A DNA stretch of 64,000 nucleotides from an uncultured Kangiella sp. GTDB lineage: Bacteria > Pseudomonadota > Gammaproteobacteria > Enterobacterales > Kangiellaceae. This document shows positions 1 to 9,116 of this stretch, piece after piece. A program made the translations under genes and the position numbers. The notes beneath the pieces are model-generated. The model saw nothing but the letters and a program-made list of their open reading frames with translations, was not told the origin of the DNA and ran no database searches. The stretch spans positions 248,001 through 312,000 of the forward strand of contig CANNDL010000002.1 in the NCBI GenBank assembly GCA_947503435.1, in the 5' to 3' direction. Position 1 is the first letter of the stretch, and each line of letters begins with the position of its first letter.

Positions 1-131
1 GTATGGGCCTTTATATTGCACGAAGATTGATTAGGCATCGTTATCAGGGTGATATCCAGTTAATTGACAACACCCCTACAGGAACTGTAGTTGTAATAAA
101 AATCCCCACGCAAGGTACCGTTGATGAGTAA
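1..131 (+). CDS. Sensor histidine kinase, C-terminal fragment (5' truncated by window edge)
   Basis: Open frame from the edge reads ..MGLYIARRLIRHRYQGDIQLIDNTPTGTVVVIKIPTQGTVDE*, typical HATPase G2-box tail (GLYIAR..). Overlaps the ATG of the next gene. Confidence 0.75.
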   Translation, partial: MGLYIARRLIRHRYQGDIQLIDNTPTGTVVVIKIPTQGTVDE

Positions 132-1479
132 CATAAATATATTAATCGTCGAAGATGAAGTGGCGCAAGGACAATTAATCCTAGAAATTCTGACAGAGAA
201 TAATTACCGCTGCCAATACGTGGAATCGGCAGAAGATGCTGCTGAAAAATTAAAATCAGAAGTTTTTGATATTGTTATTTCTGACTGGCGGCTGCCTGAG
301 CAAGATGGTCTTTGGCTACTCGAAAAATGCAAAGCTATTAGTAGTCATAGCTATTTTGTTTTAGCCACAGCATATGGCAGCATCCAGCATGCAGTTAAGG
401 CCATAAAGCTTGGTGCCAACGATTATTTGACTAAACCCTACAGTCGCGCTCAACTTTTATTCTGTGTGGAAAGAGCTGTTGAAAAAATCCAATTGACGCA
501 AGAAAACCTATCACTTAAAAGCGACCTAAAAGAACGTAAACAACTAGTAGATATGGTTGGAAGCTCAAAGTCCATGCAAAAGATATTTCAGCAAGTTGAA
601 AAACTTGCTCCTACAAACGCGACTATCCATATCAGTGGAGAAAGTGGAACTGGTAAAGAGTTGGCCGCTCGAGCCTTGCATCAATTATCAGAAAGAAAAA
701 GGAATCCGTTTATTGTCATTAATTGCGGCGCCATTCCAGAGGGTTTAGCTGAGGCTGAATTATTTGGTGCTGAAAAAGGCTCTTACACAGGCTCCACCCA
801 AAGAAAAATTGGGTCTTTTGAAGCCGCTGATAATGGCACTATCTTTTTGGATGAGATAGCAGAGCTATCTCCCAGCATACAAACAAAGTTGCTACGAGTA
901 TTGCAAGAATCTACCATCACTCGAGTAGGCTCAAATAAACCAGTAGCGATTAATGTCAGGATTATCTCAGCCACCCATAAGTCTTTAAGTGATTTAGTGA
1001 GCAAGGGCGACTTCCGTGAAGATCTGCTTTATCGACTAAATGTAGTTCCGATTAAAATGCCTGCATTGCGCGATAGAGAAGAAGACTTGCTAACACTGAT
1101 AAATTTCTTTAATCAAAAGCATGCTAAATCACATAATAAAGAACCACTTAATATAACAAAAACAGCACTAAGAAAGCTTGAAGATTACCGTTGGCCAGGA
1201 AATATTAGAGAATTAAGCCATTGTATCGAACGATTAATATTACTATCAGAAAACAGTAAAATTCTATCAGAAGATATAGATTTCTTGAGTAACAATAAAG
1301 AAACCAACATCAATATAAAGCTGCCAAATGACGGTATTAATTGGGAAAAACTTGAACAATCTTTCTATCGACAAGCGTTAGATAGGACCAAAGGGAACAA
1401 GAAACGCGCAGCAGCTCTACTTGGCTTAAGCTATAAAAGTTTCCTTTATAGGCTAGAAAAATTCCTGATATCGGAATAA
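124..1479 (+). CDS. Sigma-54-dependent response regulator (NtrC family: REC-AAA+-HTH)
   Basis: REC domain with DWRLPEQDGLWLL; Walker A GESGTGKE; Walker B TIFLDEI; C-terminal Fis-type HTH (NKKRAAALLGLSYKSFLYRL). ATG at 124 preferred over TTG at 121. Confidence 0.93.
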   Translation: MSNINILIVEDEVAQGQLILEILTENNYRCQYVESAEDAAEKLKSEVFDIVISDWRLPEQDGLWLLEKCKAISSHSYFVLATAYGSIQHAVKAIKLGANDYLTKPYSRAQLLFCVERAVEKIQLTQENLSLKSDLKERKQLVDMVGSSKSMQKIFQQVEKLAPTNATIHISGESGTGKELAARALHQLSERKRNPFIVINCGAIPEGLAEAELFGAEKGSYTGSTQRKIGSFEAADNGTIFLDEIAELSPSIQTKLLRVLQESTITRVGSNKPVAINVRIISATHKSLSDLVSKGDFREDLLYRLNVVPIKMPALRDREEDLLTLINFFNQKHAKSHNKEPLNITKTALRKLEDYRWPGNIRELSHCIERLILLSENSKILSEDIDFLSNNKETNINIKLPNDGINWEKLEQSFYRQALDRTKGNKKRAAALLGLSYKSFLYRLEKFLISE

Positions 1480-1494
1480 AGTCCCCATATCAGG
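1464..1494. promoter_or_regulatory. Inverted repeat CCTGATAT-N15-ATATCAGG, candidate upstream activating sequence
   Basis: Perfect 8-bp arms read directly; about 80-110 bp upstream of the predicted start site of the sigma-54 promoter at 1548; no T-tract. Confidence 0.4.
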
Positions 1495-1547
1495 ATCAAG
1501 AACCTTATAAAACATTATCAAATCGGTAAGAAAAACACTTAAAATAT

Positions 1548-1563
1548 TGGCACGATTCTTGCT
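1548..1563 (+). promoter_or_regulatory. Sigma-54 (-24/-12) promoter TGGCACGATTCTTGCT
   Basis: Exact match to TGGCACG-N4-TTGCW with 10 nt between GG and GC; upstream of the 1612 CDS. Confidence 0.9.
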
Positions 1564-1611
1564 TATTATCTTAGTGTCAATCTTAACTAAATTTTTTAAA
1601 AGAGGTGAAAC

Positions 1612-2232
1612 ATGAAACTAAAGCAATTGGCATTAAATTTAGCTGTGATTCCTGCAGTACTTGGTTTAACTTTAAGTGCTCACAATTTACAGGCCGAAGA
1701 TAAAGTTGAAACCATTGAAATTCAAGTCAAACAAGAAAATGACAATGATGCCTTGGTAGAGCTTGTACTAAATGGTGTTACAGAAAAGTTTACCTTGGCA
1801 GACTTAGCTAAGGGTGAATCCCGCACTCTAGTAACAGATTCTGGCAAAACCATAATTGCCACTAAAGATAACCAAGGCTCTACGACTATTTCTATAGATG
1901 GAAAAGAAATCAAACTATTCGATTTCCGTGGCGACATGAGCGCTAATTTTAATGTGTTTCATACTGATGATAAGCATGTGGAGTATGATTTCGACGATAA
2001 AATTATGATTTTAGGTGGCAACTTATCAGATGAGGTCAAAGCGGCTATAAAGGCAACGTTAGATTCTTACAACGTACAAAAGGAAGTTATCTTTCCTGAT
2101 GGCGGCAATTCAAAGATGATGTTTATCACTAAGGATTCACTGCACGGCGCTGGGCATGGCGATATGGATATTGATGTCGAAGTGGTCGATGATAACAAGG
2201 TAAAAGTAATTAAACGTATCGAAAAAAAATAA
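1612..2232 (+). CDS. Secreted/periplasmic protein of unknown function, predicted sigma-54 target
   Basis: N-terminal signal peptide (MKLKQLALNLAVIPAVLGLTLSAHNLQA); good RBS (agaggtg); preceded by -24/-12 promoter. Confidence 0.85.
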   Translation: MKLKQLALNLAVIPAVLGLTLSAHNLQAEDKVETIEIQVKQENDNDALVELVLNGVTEKFTLADLAKGESRTLVTDSGKTIIATKDNQGSTTISIDGKEIKLFDFRGDMSANFNVFHTDDKHVEYDFDDKIMILGGNLSDEVKAAIKATLDSYNVQKEVIFPDGGNSKMMFITKDSLHGAGHGDMDIDVEVVDDNKVKVIKRIEKK

Positions 2233-2234
2233 GT

Positions 2235-5200
2235 TTAATCCCACTGGATTTTTTTTGATTTCGGAATTGAAGAAACGTAATCGAGTTGCCCGCTGTTGAT
2301 GAGCTCGGGCAGCTCATTCAACAGTCCCTCCTCTAAGTCTTTCGCAGCAGTAAATTGATTAGAAAAAATACCAATCCAAGCATTGAGGCTATTGGTTTGC
2401 GCACTCGAAAGCGCTGTTTCAGTAAGGAACATCAATTTAAACCAGTTGACTCTTTTATCAAATTTCTCTGGGTCTAAAAATGGATAACGACTAAACCCAA
2501 CACTTGCCGTTATATCAATAGCCCTACCATTGGATAAATCAAATTTCCTTGAAGCAACAATGTTTTTAATTTTCTCAGCCAGCACCATTTGCTCTCTTTT
2601 AGAAATACCCCGGCTTAATATCAATATAGAAGAACCTTGCCAGCGAGCAATGATGTCACTGCCGTAACAAATATTAGTAATAGATTCTGCAACTTGTACT
2701 AATATTTCGTTAGTTGCGATAAAACCATATTGATCTTTTAAAGAATTAAAATTATCAATTTCTACGCAAAACACTCCAAGATAAATACCCTTTTGCCCCG
2801 GATGTTGCCAAGTAGTCAGAATGTTATCAAGCTCATGCTGAATGTTCTTAATGATATAACCTCTACTATATAGATCGGTTAATTCATCTTTTATGCTTTT
2901 TTGTTCAAGCTCATTTTGTATTTTATCGACAAGATATTTTTGCTCTGACAATGAATAGTGCAAATCTTCTACTTGATGCAGCAAACTCAGCTTTTCCTCC
3001 ATCAACAATGATTGCTTAGCCTTTTCTCGTTTTAACAGCAAAACTTTCTCGCTCTTTTGCCGAGTAATATTTCTATAGAACCAGAAAATAGCTGCTAGCA
3101 ATATAGAGCTAATTACTAAAGCTAAAATGGCCCAAATAATAATGCTGTTAAGAAAAGTAAATTTTGGCTTTATAACAAGTTTTATGCCAGGTTGTAACCA
3201 AATTCCAGATGCCGATAACTGTTGCACATGCAGCTCAAAAGGGCTGGAAAAATCATGCAATATAATTTCATTACTTTCCAAATCAACCCAGTTATTATTA
3301 CTCGATATCCGGTAACGAAGCTTTAAAGGTCGATTCGATAAATAATCAAATCTAGACACTCTAATTTTTAAAGGTTGATTATTTTTCAAATTTAATTCTT
3401 GTGAATCTCTAAGTTGATAAAAGAATTCTGACTGAGATATCTTTGAAAATTGAATAGGCTTTGCTTTTTCCTTTGTAAGTAATTCGAAAGGGTTAAAATA
3501 AGTGACACCGTTTACCCCTCCAAAGTATAAGTTTTCTTCGCGATCTTGATACGAAGCCTTAGTGAAAAATTCATCATGTTGTAAGCCTTCTTCATATAAA
3601 TAGTTAGTCACGGATTCAATATTGCTAGGATGGTAGCGAACAATGCCTTTGATTGTTGATACCCATAAGAATCCTTTGCTATCCGCCTGAATAGCACTTA
3701 TATAATTACTTACAAACCCATCATTTATACCAATACGCTTAAAGCGTATATCGCCTTGGTCATTATAATGAACGCGATTCAGACCATTGGACGTACCAAT
3801 CCATAAAACTCCGTTAAAATCTTCATAAATAGTATTGATATCCGATGATGAGATGCTACTCGAATTATTTTCGTCGAAAGTATAATGCTCTGACCTTAAA
3901 TTATTAGGATTGAAACGAACTAAGCCATTGGTGCCGCCTATCCAAATATAGCCCTGAAGGTCCTCATATAAAACATAAATACCATAGTCAGCAGATAAAT
4001 AATTTTTAGGTAGCTTGTCTGTATAGTTGATAGCATTGATTTTTGCAAAATCAAGTTCGCCGTTTTTATCTTTTGGAATTTCAAGCTTAAAAAGTCCATC
4101 TGCGCCGCCAAGCCAATAATGAGAGTATCGATCTTGTATAATATCGAGCATCCAAAAGTACGAATATTCCTTACCGTCTGCCTCAAATGTTGTGTAAGTT
4201 TTAAACCATTGATCTTTCAATGGCTTTACAGAAAGGCCATTATCTGCAAGCACCCATAACATTTGATTATCATCTTCAAATACTTTACTTACAAAACTTG
4301 TAAATTCTGCATTTTTATTCTTGGAAAGCACCAGATAATTATCTAAGAGCGCTCTATTTGCTCCATATTTATAAAGTCCTGAACTAGTAGTCCCTATCCA
4401 CAAGTTGTTATCAGAATCTTCTGTTATGCTTGTAGATAAATTAGAAAGTTTAAACGTTTCAGTTTCCGTCTTACGCAGTATGTGAGCAAAATTTTGATTG
4501 GGTTTTAATAGATCAACACCAAATCCGGTACCCAACCATAAGACACCATCCTGGCTTTCATAGATAGACAATACATCATTATTACTAATTGAGAATTCAT
4601 CGCTGGTGTCATGAAAATATTCATGAGTTATTTCTTTTTGTTCTTTATTGTAAAATTTCAACCCAGAATCGGTTCCCAACCAATACCCTTCATTTTTCTC
4701 TAATATAGAACTAACTCCTACATTTGTACGGCTTTTACTGTCATAAATCTCTAGTAGTTGCTCTTTCTTATTGACTACATCCAATATATATAAACCTTTA
4801 GGAGAACCCAGCAGTATGGCATTTTGTTGGTAACTATTAGTTTCAAAATTTCTAAGCGAGACCTTATTGGCAGGACAGAATTGCTCCTCAAAATCATAGT
4901 CAGAATCTATATTAAAAGTGTTATAGCAATGATTTGATGACACTAGCAATTGTTGATTAGGTAGCAATAAAATTCCGCCAATAGAAGTTAACGGACTACC
5001 ATTAATTGTAAGGTCAATGTTTTTTACTTGTTCCGTTTTTAGGTCTACTGAAACCAGGTTCTTATCATTAACTACAACGTATAAGTGAGTTTTTGAAACA
5101 CGGAAATCTGAAATGCTACCTTTGGTTTTAGAGTCAAATTCCTTTTGTTCTATAAGCAGGTTAAATACTAATTCTGACCAATTTTTTACTTTCAGGTCAA

Positions 5201-5591
5201 ACTGATTAATAGAATCTAGCCCTCTAGAGGCCATCACCCAAATTCGCGAATCATCTTTAGAAAGCCTTGTAATATCGTTAGATGTAATAGATTGTTGAAC
5301 TTGCCCATCATGATAAAAATAATCAAACTTTATACCATCGTAACGATTTAAGCCGTGTTGTGTTGCAAACCACATAAAACCGAGATCATCTTGAATGATA
5401 TCACTCACCCCACTTTGGCTAAGTCCGTCTTGGGTTTTGATGTGATTAAATTTTATCGCTTGATTCGATGCTTGAATGGAATAGGAACTGAATAGAATAC
5501 ATAAGCTAAAGGCTAGCTTTAATGAATTGATAAACTTGCTTGTTGAGTTTACGTTGATTTTACTTATCCTTAACCTCAAGACGAATATCAC
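2235..5591 (-). CDS. Two-component-regulator propeller / Y_Y_Y domain membrane protein with degenerate GGDEF domain
   Basis: Repeated W(I/V/L)GT..GL.R / GLS..V..I.QD..GF.WFAT.HGL.RYDG repeats, Y_Y_Y-like region, TM helix, then GGDEF-like domain (DELTDLYSRGYI... ARWQGSSILIL). Start (GTG) uncertain. Confidence 0.88.
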   Translation of the reverse strand: MIFVLRLRISKINVNSTSKFINSLKLAFSLCILFSSYSIQASNQAIKFNHIKTQDGLSQSGVSDIIQDDLGFMWFATQHGLNRYDGIKFDYFYHDGQVQQSITSNDITRLSKDDSRIWVMASRGLDSINQFDLKVKNWSELVFNLLIEQKEFDSKTKGSISDFRVSKTHLYVVVNDKNLVSVDLKTEQVKNIDLTINGSPLTSIGGILLLPNQQLLVSSNHCYNTFNIDSDYDFEEQFCPANKVSLRNFETNSYQQNAILLGSPKGLYILDVVNKKEQLLEIYDSKSRTNVGVSSILEKNEGYWLGTDSGLKFYNKEQKEITHEYFHDTSDEFSISNNDVLSIYESQDGVLWLGTGFGVDLLKPNQNFAHILRKTETETFKLSNLSTSITEDSDNNLWIGTTSSGLYKYGANRALLDNYLVLSKNKNAEFTSFVSKVFEDDNQMLWVLADNGLSVKPLKDQWFKTYTTFEADGKEYSYFWMLDIIQDRYSHYWLGGADGLFKLEIPKDKNGELDFAKINAINYTDKLPKNYLSADYGIYVLYEDLQGYIWIGGTNGLVRFNPNNLRSEHYTFDENNSSSISSSDINTIYEDFNGVLWIGTSNGLNRVHYNDQGDIRFKRIGINDGFVSNYISAIQADSKGFLWVSTIKGIVRYHPSNIESVTNYLYEEGLQHDEFFTKASYQDREENLYFGGVNGVTYFNPFELLTKEKAKPIQFSKISQSEFFYQLRDSQELNLKNNQPLKIRVSRFDYLSNRPLKLRYRISSNNNWVDLESNEIILHDFSSPFELHVQQLSASGIWLQPGIKLVIKPKFTFLNSIIIWAILALVISSILLAAIFWFYRNITRQKSEKVLLLKREKAKQSLLMEEKLSLLHQVEDLHYSLSEQKYLVDKIQNELEQKSIKDELTDLYSRGYIIKNIQHELDNILTTWQHPGQKGIYLGVFCVEIDNFNSLKDQYGFIATNEILVQVAESITNICYGSDIIARWQGSSILILSRGISKREQMVLAEKIKNIVASRKFDLSNGRAIDITASVGFSRYPFLDPEKFDKRVNWFKLMFLTETALSSAQTNSLNAWIGIFSNQFTAAKDLEEGLLNELPELINSGQLDYVSSIPKSKKIQWD

Positions 5592-6123
5592 TAGTTAATT
5601 CTGGTTTAATTCCAATTTTATTTTGATAAAAATTGCGAATTTTTTGCATATCTAACTCTTGATCACCAGTTAATTCGATAATATCTCCCAAACCGAGAGT
5701 TCGAGTATTAGTATCTAGAAATGCTAGTACTAAAGGAACTTCGGCTTTCAAAGCGATGTGGTAGAAGCCACTTTTCCACTTATTGGTTTTACTTCGAGTG
5801 CCTTCTGGCGCTAATGCTAAGGCAATTTCTTCACGCTGATTAATAATATCTACCACTTGATCAACAACATTATGTGAATTAGAGCGCTCAACGGGGATCC
5901 CGCCAAGAATCCTAAAGAACCAACCGAATGGTGGTTTAAATAAAGTATGCTTTCCCAAATAAGCTGGCTTCATTTTAAAACCAAATCTGGCAATCATCAT
6001 TATGACAAAATCCCAATTGGAAGTATGCGGAGCAAAAATAAATACAGCCTTTTTTGATTCAGGCATTTCACCAACCACTTTCCAACCGAATAAGCGCAAG
6101 AGTCCACGCATAATATAACGCAT
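5560..6123 (-). CDS. 1-acyl-sn-glycerol-3-phosphate acyltransferase-like (PlsC family)
   Basis: APHTSNWDF (HX4D) and APEGTRSK motifs; start placed at ATG 6123, just after the purF stop. Confidence 0.88.
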   Translation of the reverse strand: MRYIMRGLLRLFGWKVVGEMPESKKAVFIFAPHTSNWDFVIMMIARFGFKMKPAYLGKHTLFKPPFGWFFRILGGIPVERSNSHNVVDQVVDIINQREEIALALAPEGTRSKTNKWKSGFYHIALKAEVPLVLAFLDTNTRTLGLGDIIELTGDQELDMQKIRNFYQNKIGIKPELTSDIRLEVKDK

Positions 6124-6124
6124 A

Positions 6125-7636
6125 CTATTGGTTATGTAGGTCCATGACCATAGCGACGTCTTCAATATCATTGGTTTTCTTAGCGGTATCGTTTCTCAAA
6201 TCTTCCAAGCGCTGCAAATAATCCTTATCGATACCACCGGTGATGTAGTTACCATTAAATACCGAAAGATCAAACTCAGTAATTTCAGGATTTCCCTCTC
6301 TAACAGCTTCAACCATATCATCAAGATCCTGATAAAAGATTTTATCAGCTCCAATCAAGTCACCAACTTCATCTTCAGTTCTATCATGTGCGATTAATTC
6401 GGTCGCAGCAGGCATATCGATACCGTAAACATTAGGATAGCGTACGGGCGGAGCTGCTGAGGCAAAATAAACATTTCTTGCACCTGCTTCACGAGCCATT
6501 TCAATAATCTGACCAGAAGTTGTGCCACGTACGATTGAATCGTCCACTAATAAAACGTTTTTATCTTTAAACTCTAAATCGATCGCATTTAATTTTTGAC
6601 GAACACTTTTCTTACGCAGCTGCTGACCTGGCATTATAAATGTTCGGCCAATATAACGATTCTTAATGAAGCCGTGACGCATTTTCACACCAAGCTCATG
6701 TGCTAACTGAACTGCCGAAGTCAGTGAAGTATCCGGTATTGGAATAACCACATCAATGTCATGATTCGGCCACACTCGCTTGATTTTATCCGCTAACTGC
6801 TCACCCATTCTCAAACGAGCTTTATAGACCGATACATTATCAATTAGTGAGTCTGGTCGAGCTAAATAAACATGCTCAAAGATACAAGGTGTTAAATGGC
6901 TATTAGGTACGCATTGGTGCTTATGCAATTCGCCATCTTCAGAAATGAATACTGCTTCACCTGCTCCAATATCAGCAATCAATTCAAACCCTAGAGCATC
7001 CAAAGCGACTGATTCTGAGGCTACCATATACTCTGTTCCAGCATCTGATACACGCTTCCCATACACCGCTGGACGAATACCATTTGGGTCCCTAAAGCAT
7101 AAAAGGCCATGCCCACTGATGAGTGCTACTGCAGCATAAGCACCTTCACAACGTTCAAATACACGCCCTACTGCTTGAAAAATTTCTTCAGGGGATAAGC
7201 GATTTTTATCTTTAACCTGTAATTCATGCGCTAAAACATTTAACAAGACTTCAGAGTCGGAATTGGTATTTAAATGTCTACGATCACTTGAATATAACTC
7301 TTTTTTTAACTCCTCATCATTAGTGAGGTTTCCATTATGAGCTAAAGTAATACCATAAGGAGAGTTTACATATAAGGGTTGTGCTTCAGCGCTAGTAGAA
7401 CTACCAGCGGTCGGATAACGTACGTGTCCAATTCCGATATTACCGGTCAGTCTTCTCATATGACGAGTATGAAAAACATCACGAACTAAGCCATTATCTT
7501 TTCTTAAATATAAACGACCTTCATCATTGGTCACAATACCAGCCGCATCTTGACCGCGATGCTGAAGAACGGTTAAAGCATCATAAATGCTTTGATTAAC
7601 AGGAGTCTTACCGACAATACCAACTATTCCGCACAT
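6125..7636 (-). CDS. purF: Amidophosphoribosyltransferase
   Basis: [10 protein letters not shown]-terminal nucleophile glutaminase, [14 protein letters not shown] PRTase motif. Confidence 0.98.
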   Translation of the reverse strand: MCGIVGIVGKTPVNQSIYDALTVLQHRGQDAAGIVTNDEGRLYLRKDNGLVRDVFHTRHMRRLTGNIGIGHVRYPTAGSSTSAEAQPLYVNSPYGITLAHNGNLTNDEELKKELYSSDRRHLNTNSDSEVLLNVLAHELQVKDKNRLSPEEIFQAVGRVFERCEGAYAAVALISGHGLLCFRDPNGIRPAVYGKRVSDAGTEYMVASESVALDALGFELIADIGAGEAVFISEDGELHKHQCVPNSHLTPCIFEHVYLARPDSLIDNVSVYKARLRMGEQLADKIKRVWPNHDIDVVIPIPDTSLTSAVQLAHELGVKMRHGFIKNRYIGRTFIMPGQQLRKKSVRQKLNAIDLEFKDKNVLLVDDSIVRGTTSGQIIEMAREAGARNVYFASAAPPVRYPNVYGIDMPAATELIAHDRTEDEVGDLIGADKIFYQDLDDMVEAVREGNPEITEFDLSVFNGNYITGGIDKDYLQRLEDLRNDTAKKTNDIEDVAMVMDLHNQ

Positions 7637-7662
7637 ATTACTTTAACCTTTAGCTTTTGATC

Positions 7663-8265
7663 TTACTGATCGGTTTCTTCATTGTCTGAAACAGCGTCCT
7701 TAGCCTCATCCAATATTGCTTCTTGTAACTTTTTCTCTAAATGCATTTTAGAGTCTTCAGAGCCTTCTTCATCTTTATTAAGCTCAGGAACATCAACCAC
7801 TTCGCCTAACTTATCATAGAACCATTCTGCTACTAGTTCCATATGAGGTATCAAAGCCGATTTACCCCACCAGTCATCTTTAGGAACAGGTGTAAATTGT
7901 TTGAGCCCTAAGACTATTAAAGCGACAATCAAGACTCCGCGCAGGGCGCCAAAACCCATGCCAAGAAAGCGATCCGTACCACTTAAACCAGCCTTATCTA
8001 TCATTTTACCAATAATATAGTTTACGACACCGGCTAGAAATAAAACCACTACAAAAATCCCAACCCAAGCTACACCAAGACGAATACTATTAGTCTCAAT
8101 ATGTTCAACTAGCATCTCTGCCACAGGTTCATAAAAAGCTTTGGCTAAAAGAAAAGCTGCAATCCAACCTGCTAAAGACAAGGCTTCTCGGACAAAGCCA
8201 CGCAATATACTAATTAGTGCAGAAAGACCTATGATGGCCAATATGGCCCAATCGACCCAGATCAT
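7663..8265 (-). CDS. cvpA: CvpA family protein
   Basis: MIWVDWAILAIIGLSALISILRGFVREALSLAGWIAAF; upstream of purF, canonical synteny. Confidence 0.95.
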   Translation of the reverse strand: MIWVDWAILAIIGLSALISILRGFVREALSLAGWIAAFLLAKAFYEPVAEMLVEHIETNSIRLGVAWVGIFVVVLFLAGVVNYIIGKMIDKAGLSGTDRFLGMGFGALRGVLIVALIVLGLKQFTPVPKDDWWGKSALIPHMELVAEWFYDKLGEVVDVPELNKDEEGSEDSKMHLEKKLQEAILDEAKDAVSDNEETDQ

Positions 8266-8324
8266 AGAATAAGAAGTTTGTGAAATTGAAGTTATTTTAA
8301 CAGAGCATCAGCCATACGAAAACA

Positions 8325-9089
8325 TTAATGTTTAATTGGATCAAATTCTATTACTTTGACGCTATTACCAACAATTTCAGCAAGCTTGCTACTTCTTGAT
8401 TTAGCAATAGACACTTCGGGGTAAGGACCTACAAATACCCGAGAAAATTTATCTGATACTCTTTGGTAAGCTCTATAATCCTGTTTTCGTAGATCGTTAA
8501 CTAACTGTGTAGCATTTTCCTTATTCGAAAAACTTCCGATTTGAATCACATAGGCGGATTCTTTAAAGTCTGGTTTAGCAGTAGTATTTACGACTTCAAC
8601 CTTATTTTCAGCCTCTTTCGCTTTTGTCTCAACCTCTACCTTTGGGGCTTCTACTGCTTCAATTATTTTTTCTTGCTGTGTTTTGGCGACTTTATTGGGC
8701 GTTTTTACTTCTTCTGTTGAAGAACTATTTTCCACAGTAGCTTTATCATTGATTTCGCTTAATTCTTCATCAATTTTTACAAGGCTAGACTCTTGAATAC
8801 CATCAACAACGTCCTCTGACACTATTGCTTCATCTGTAGCTTGATCTTCAATTGGCGTATCGAGATTAATAACTAGCGGCTTTTCGATTGTTTCCGATTC
8901 CTTTGGGCGACTATCGTTGCTTTGTTCAGTTGCACTATCTGAATCTATACTAGAAGTTGGCATGGGTGGAATTTGAGTAACAATTTCAGTTTTATACTTT
9001 TTACTATCTAAAATTAAAGGTAGAAAAAATGCCATAAGAGCCAAAATAACCGCAGCACCAACTAATCGATATTTTAATTTTTCTTCCAC
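8325..9089 (-). CDS. dedD: SPOR domain-containing protein DedD-like
   Basis: Single N-terminal TM, acidic linker, C-terminal SPOR domain (YVIQIGSFSNKENATQLVNDLR...VFVGPY); cvpA-dedD-folC synteny. Confidence 0.88.
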   Translation of the reverse strand: MEEKLKYRLVGAAVILALMAFFLPLILDSKKYKTEIVTQIPPMPTSSIDSDSATEQSNDSRPKESETIEKPLVINLDTPIEDQATDEAIVSEDVVDGIQESSLVKIDEELSEINDKATVENSSSTEEVKTPNKVAKTQQEKIIEAVEAPKVEVETKAKEAENKVEVVNTTAKPDFKESAYVIQIGSFSNKENATQLVNDLRKQDYRAYQRVSDKFSRVFVGPYPEVSIAKSRSSKLAEIVGNSVKVIEFDPIKH

Positions 9090-9116
9090 GCTAAACCACT
9101 CTTAATCTAAATAATA

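Noticed and set aside
557-1004. Small ORFs 557..748 (+) and 783..1004 (-) inside the sigma-54 activator
   Set aside because: Overlap conserved AAA+ core; shadow ORFs.
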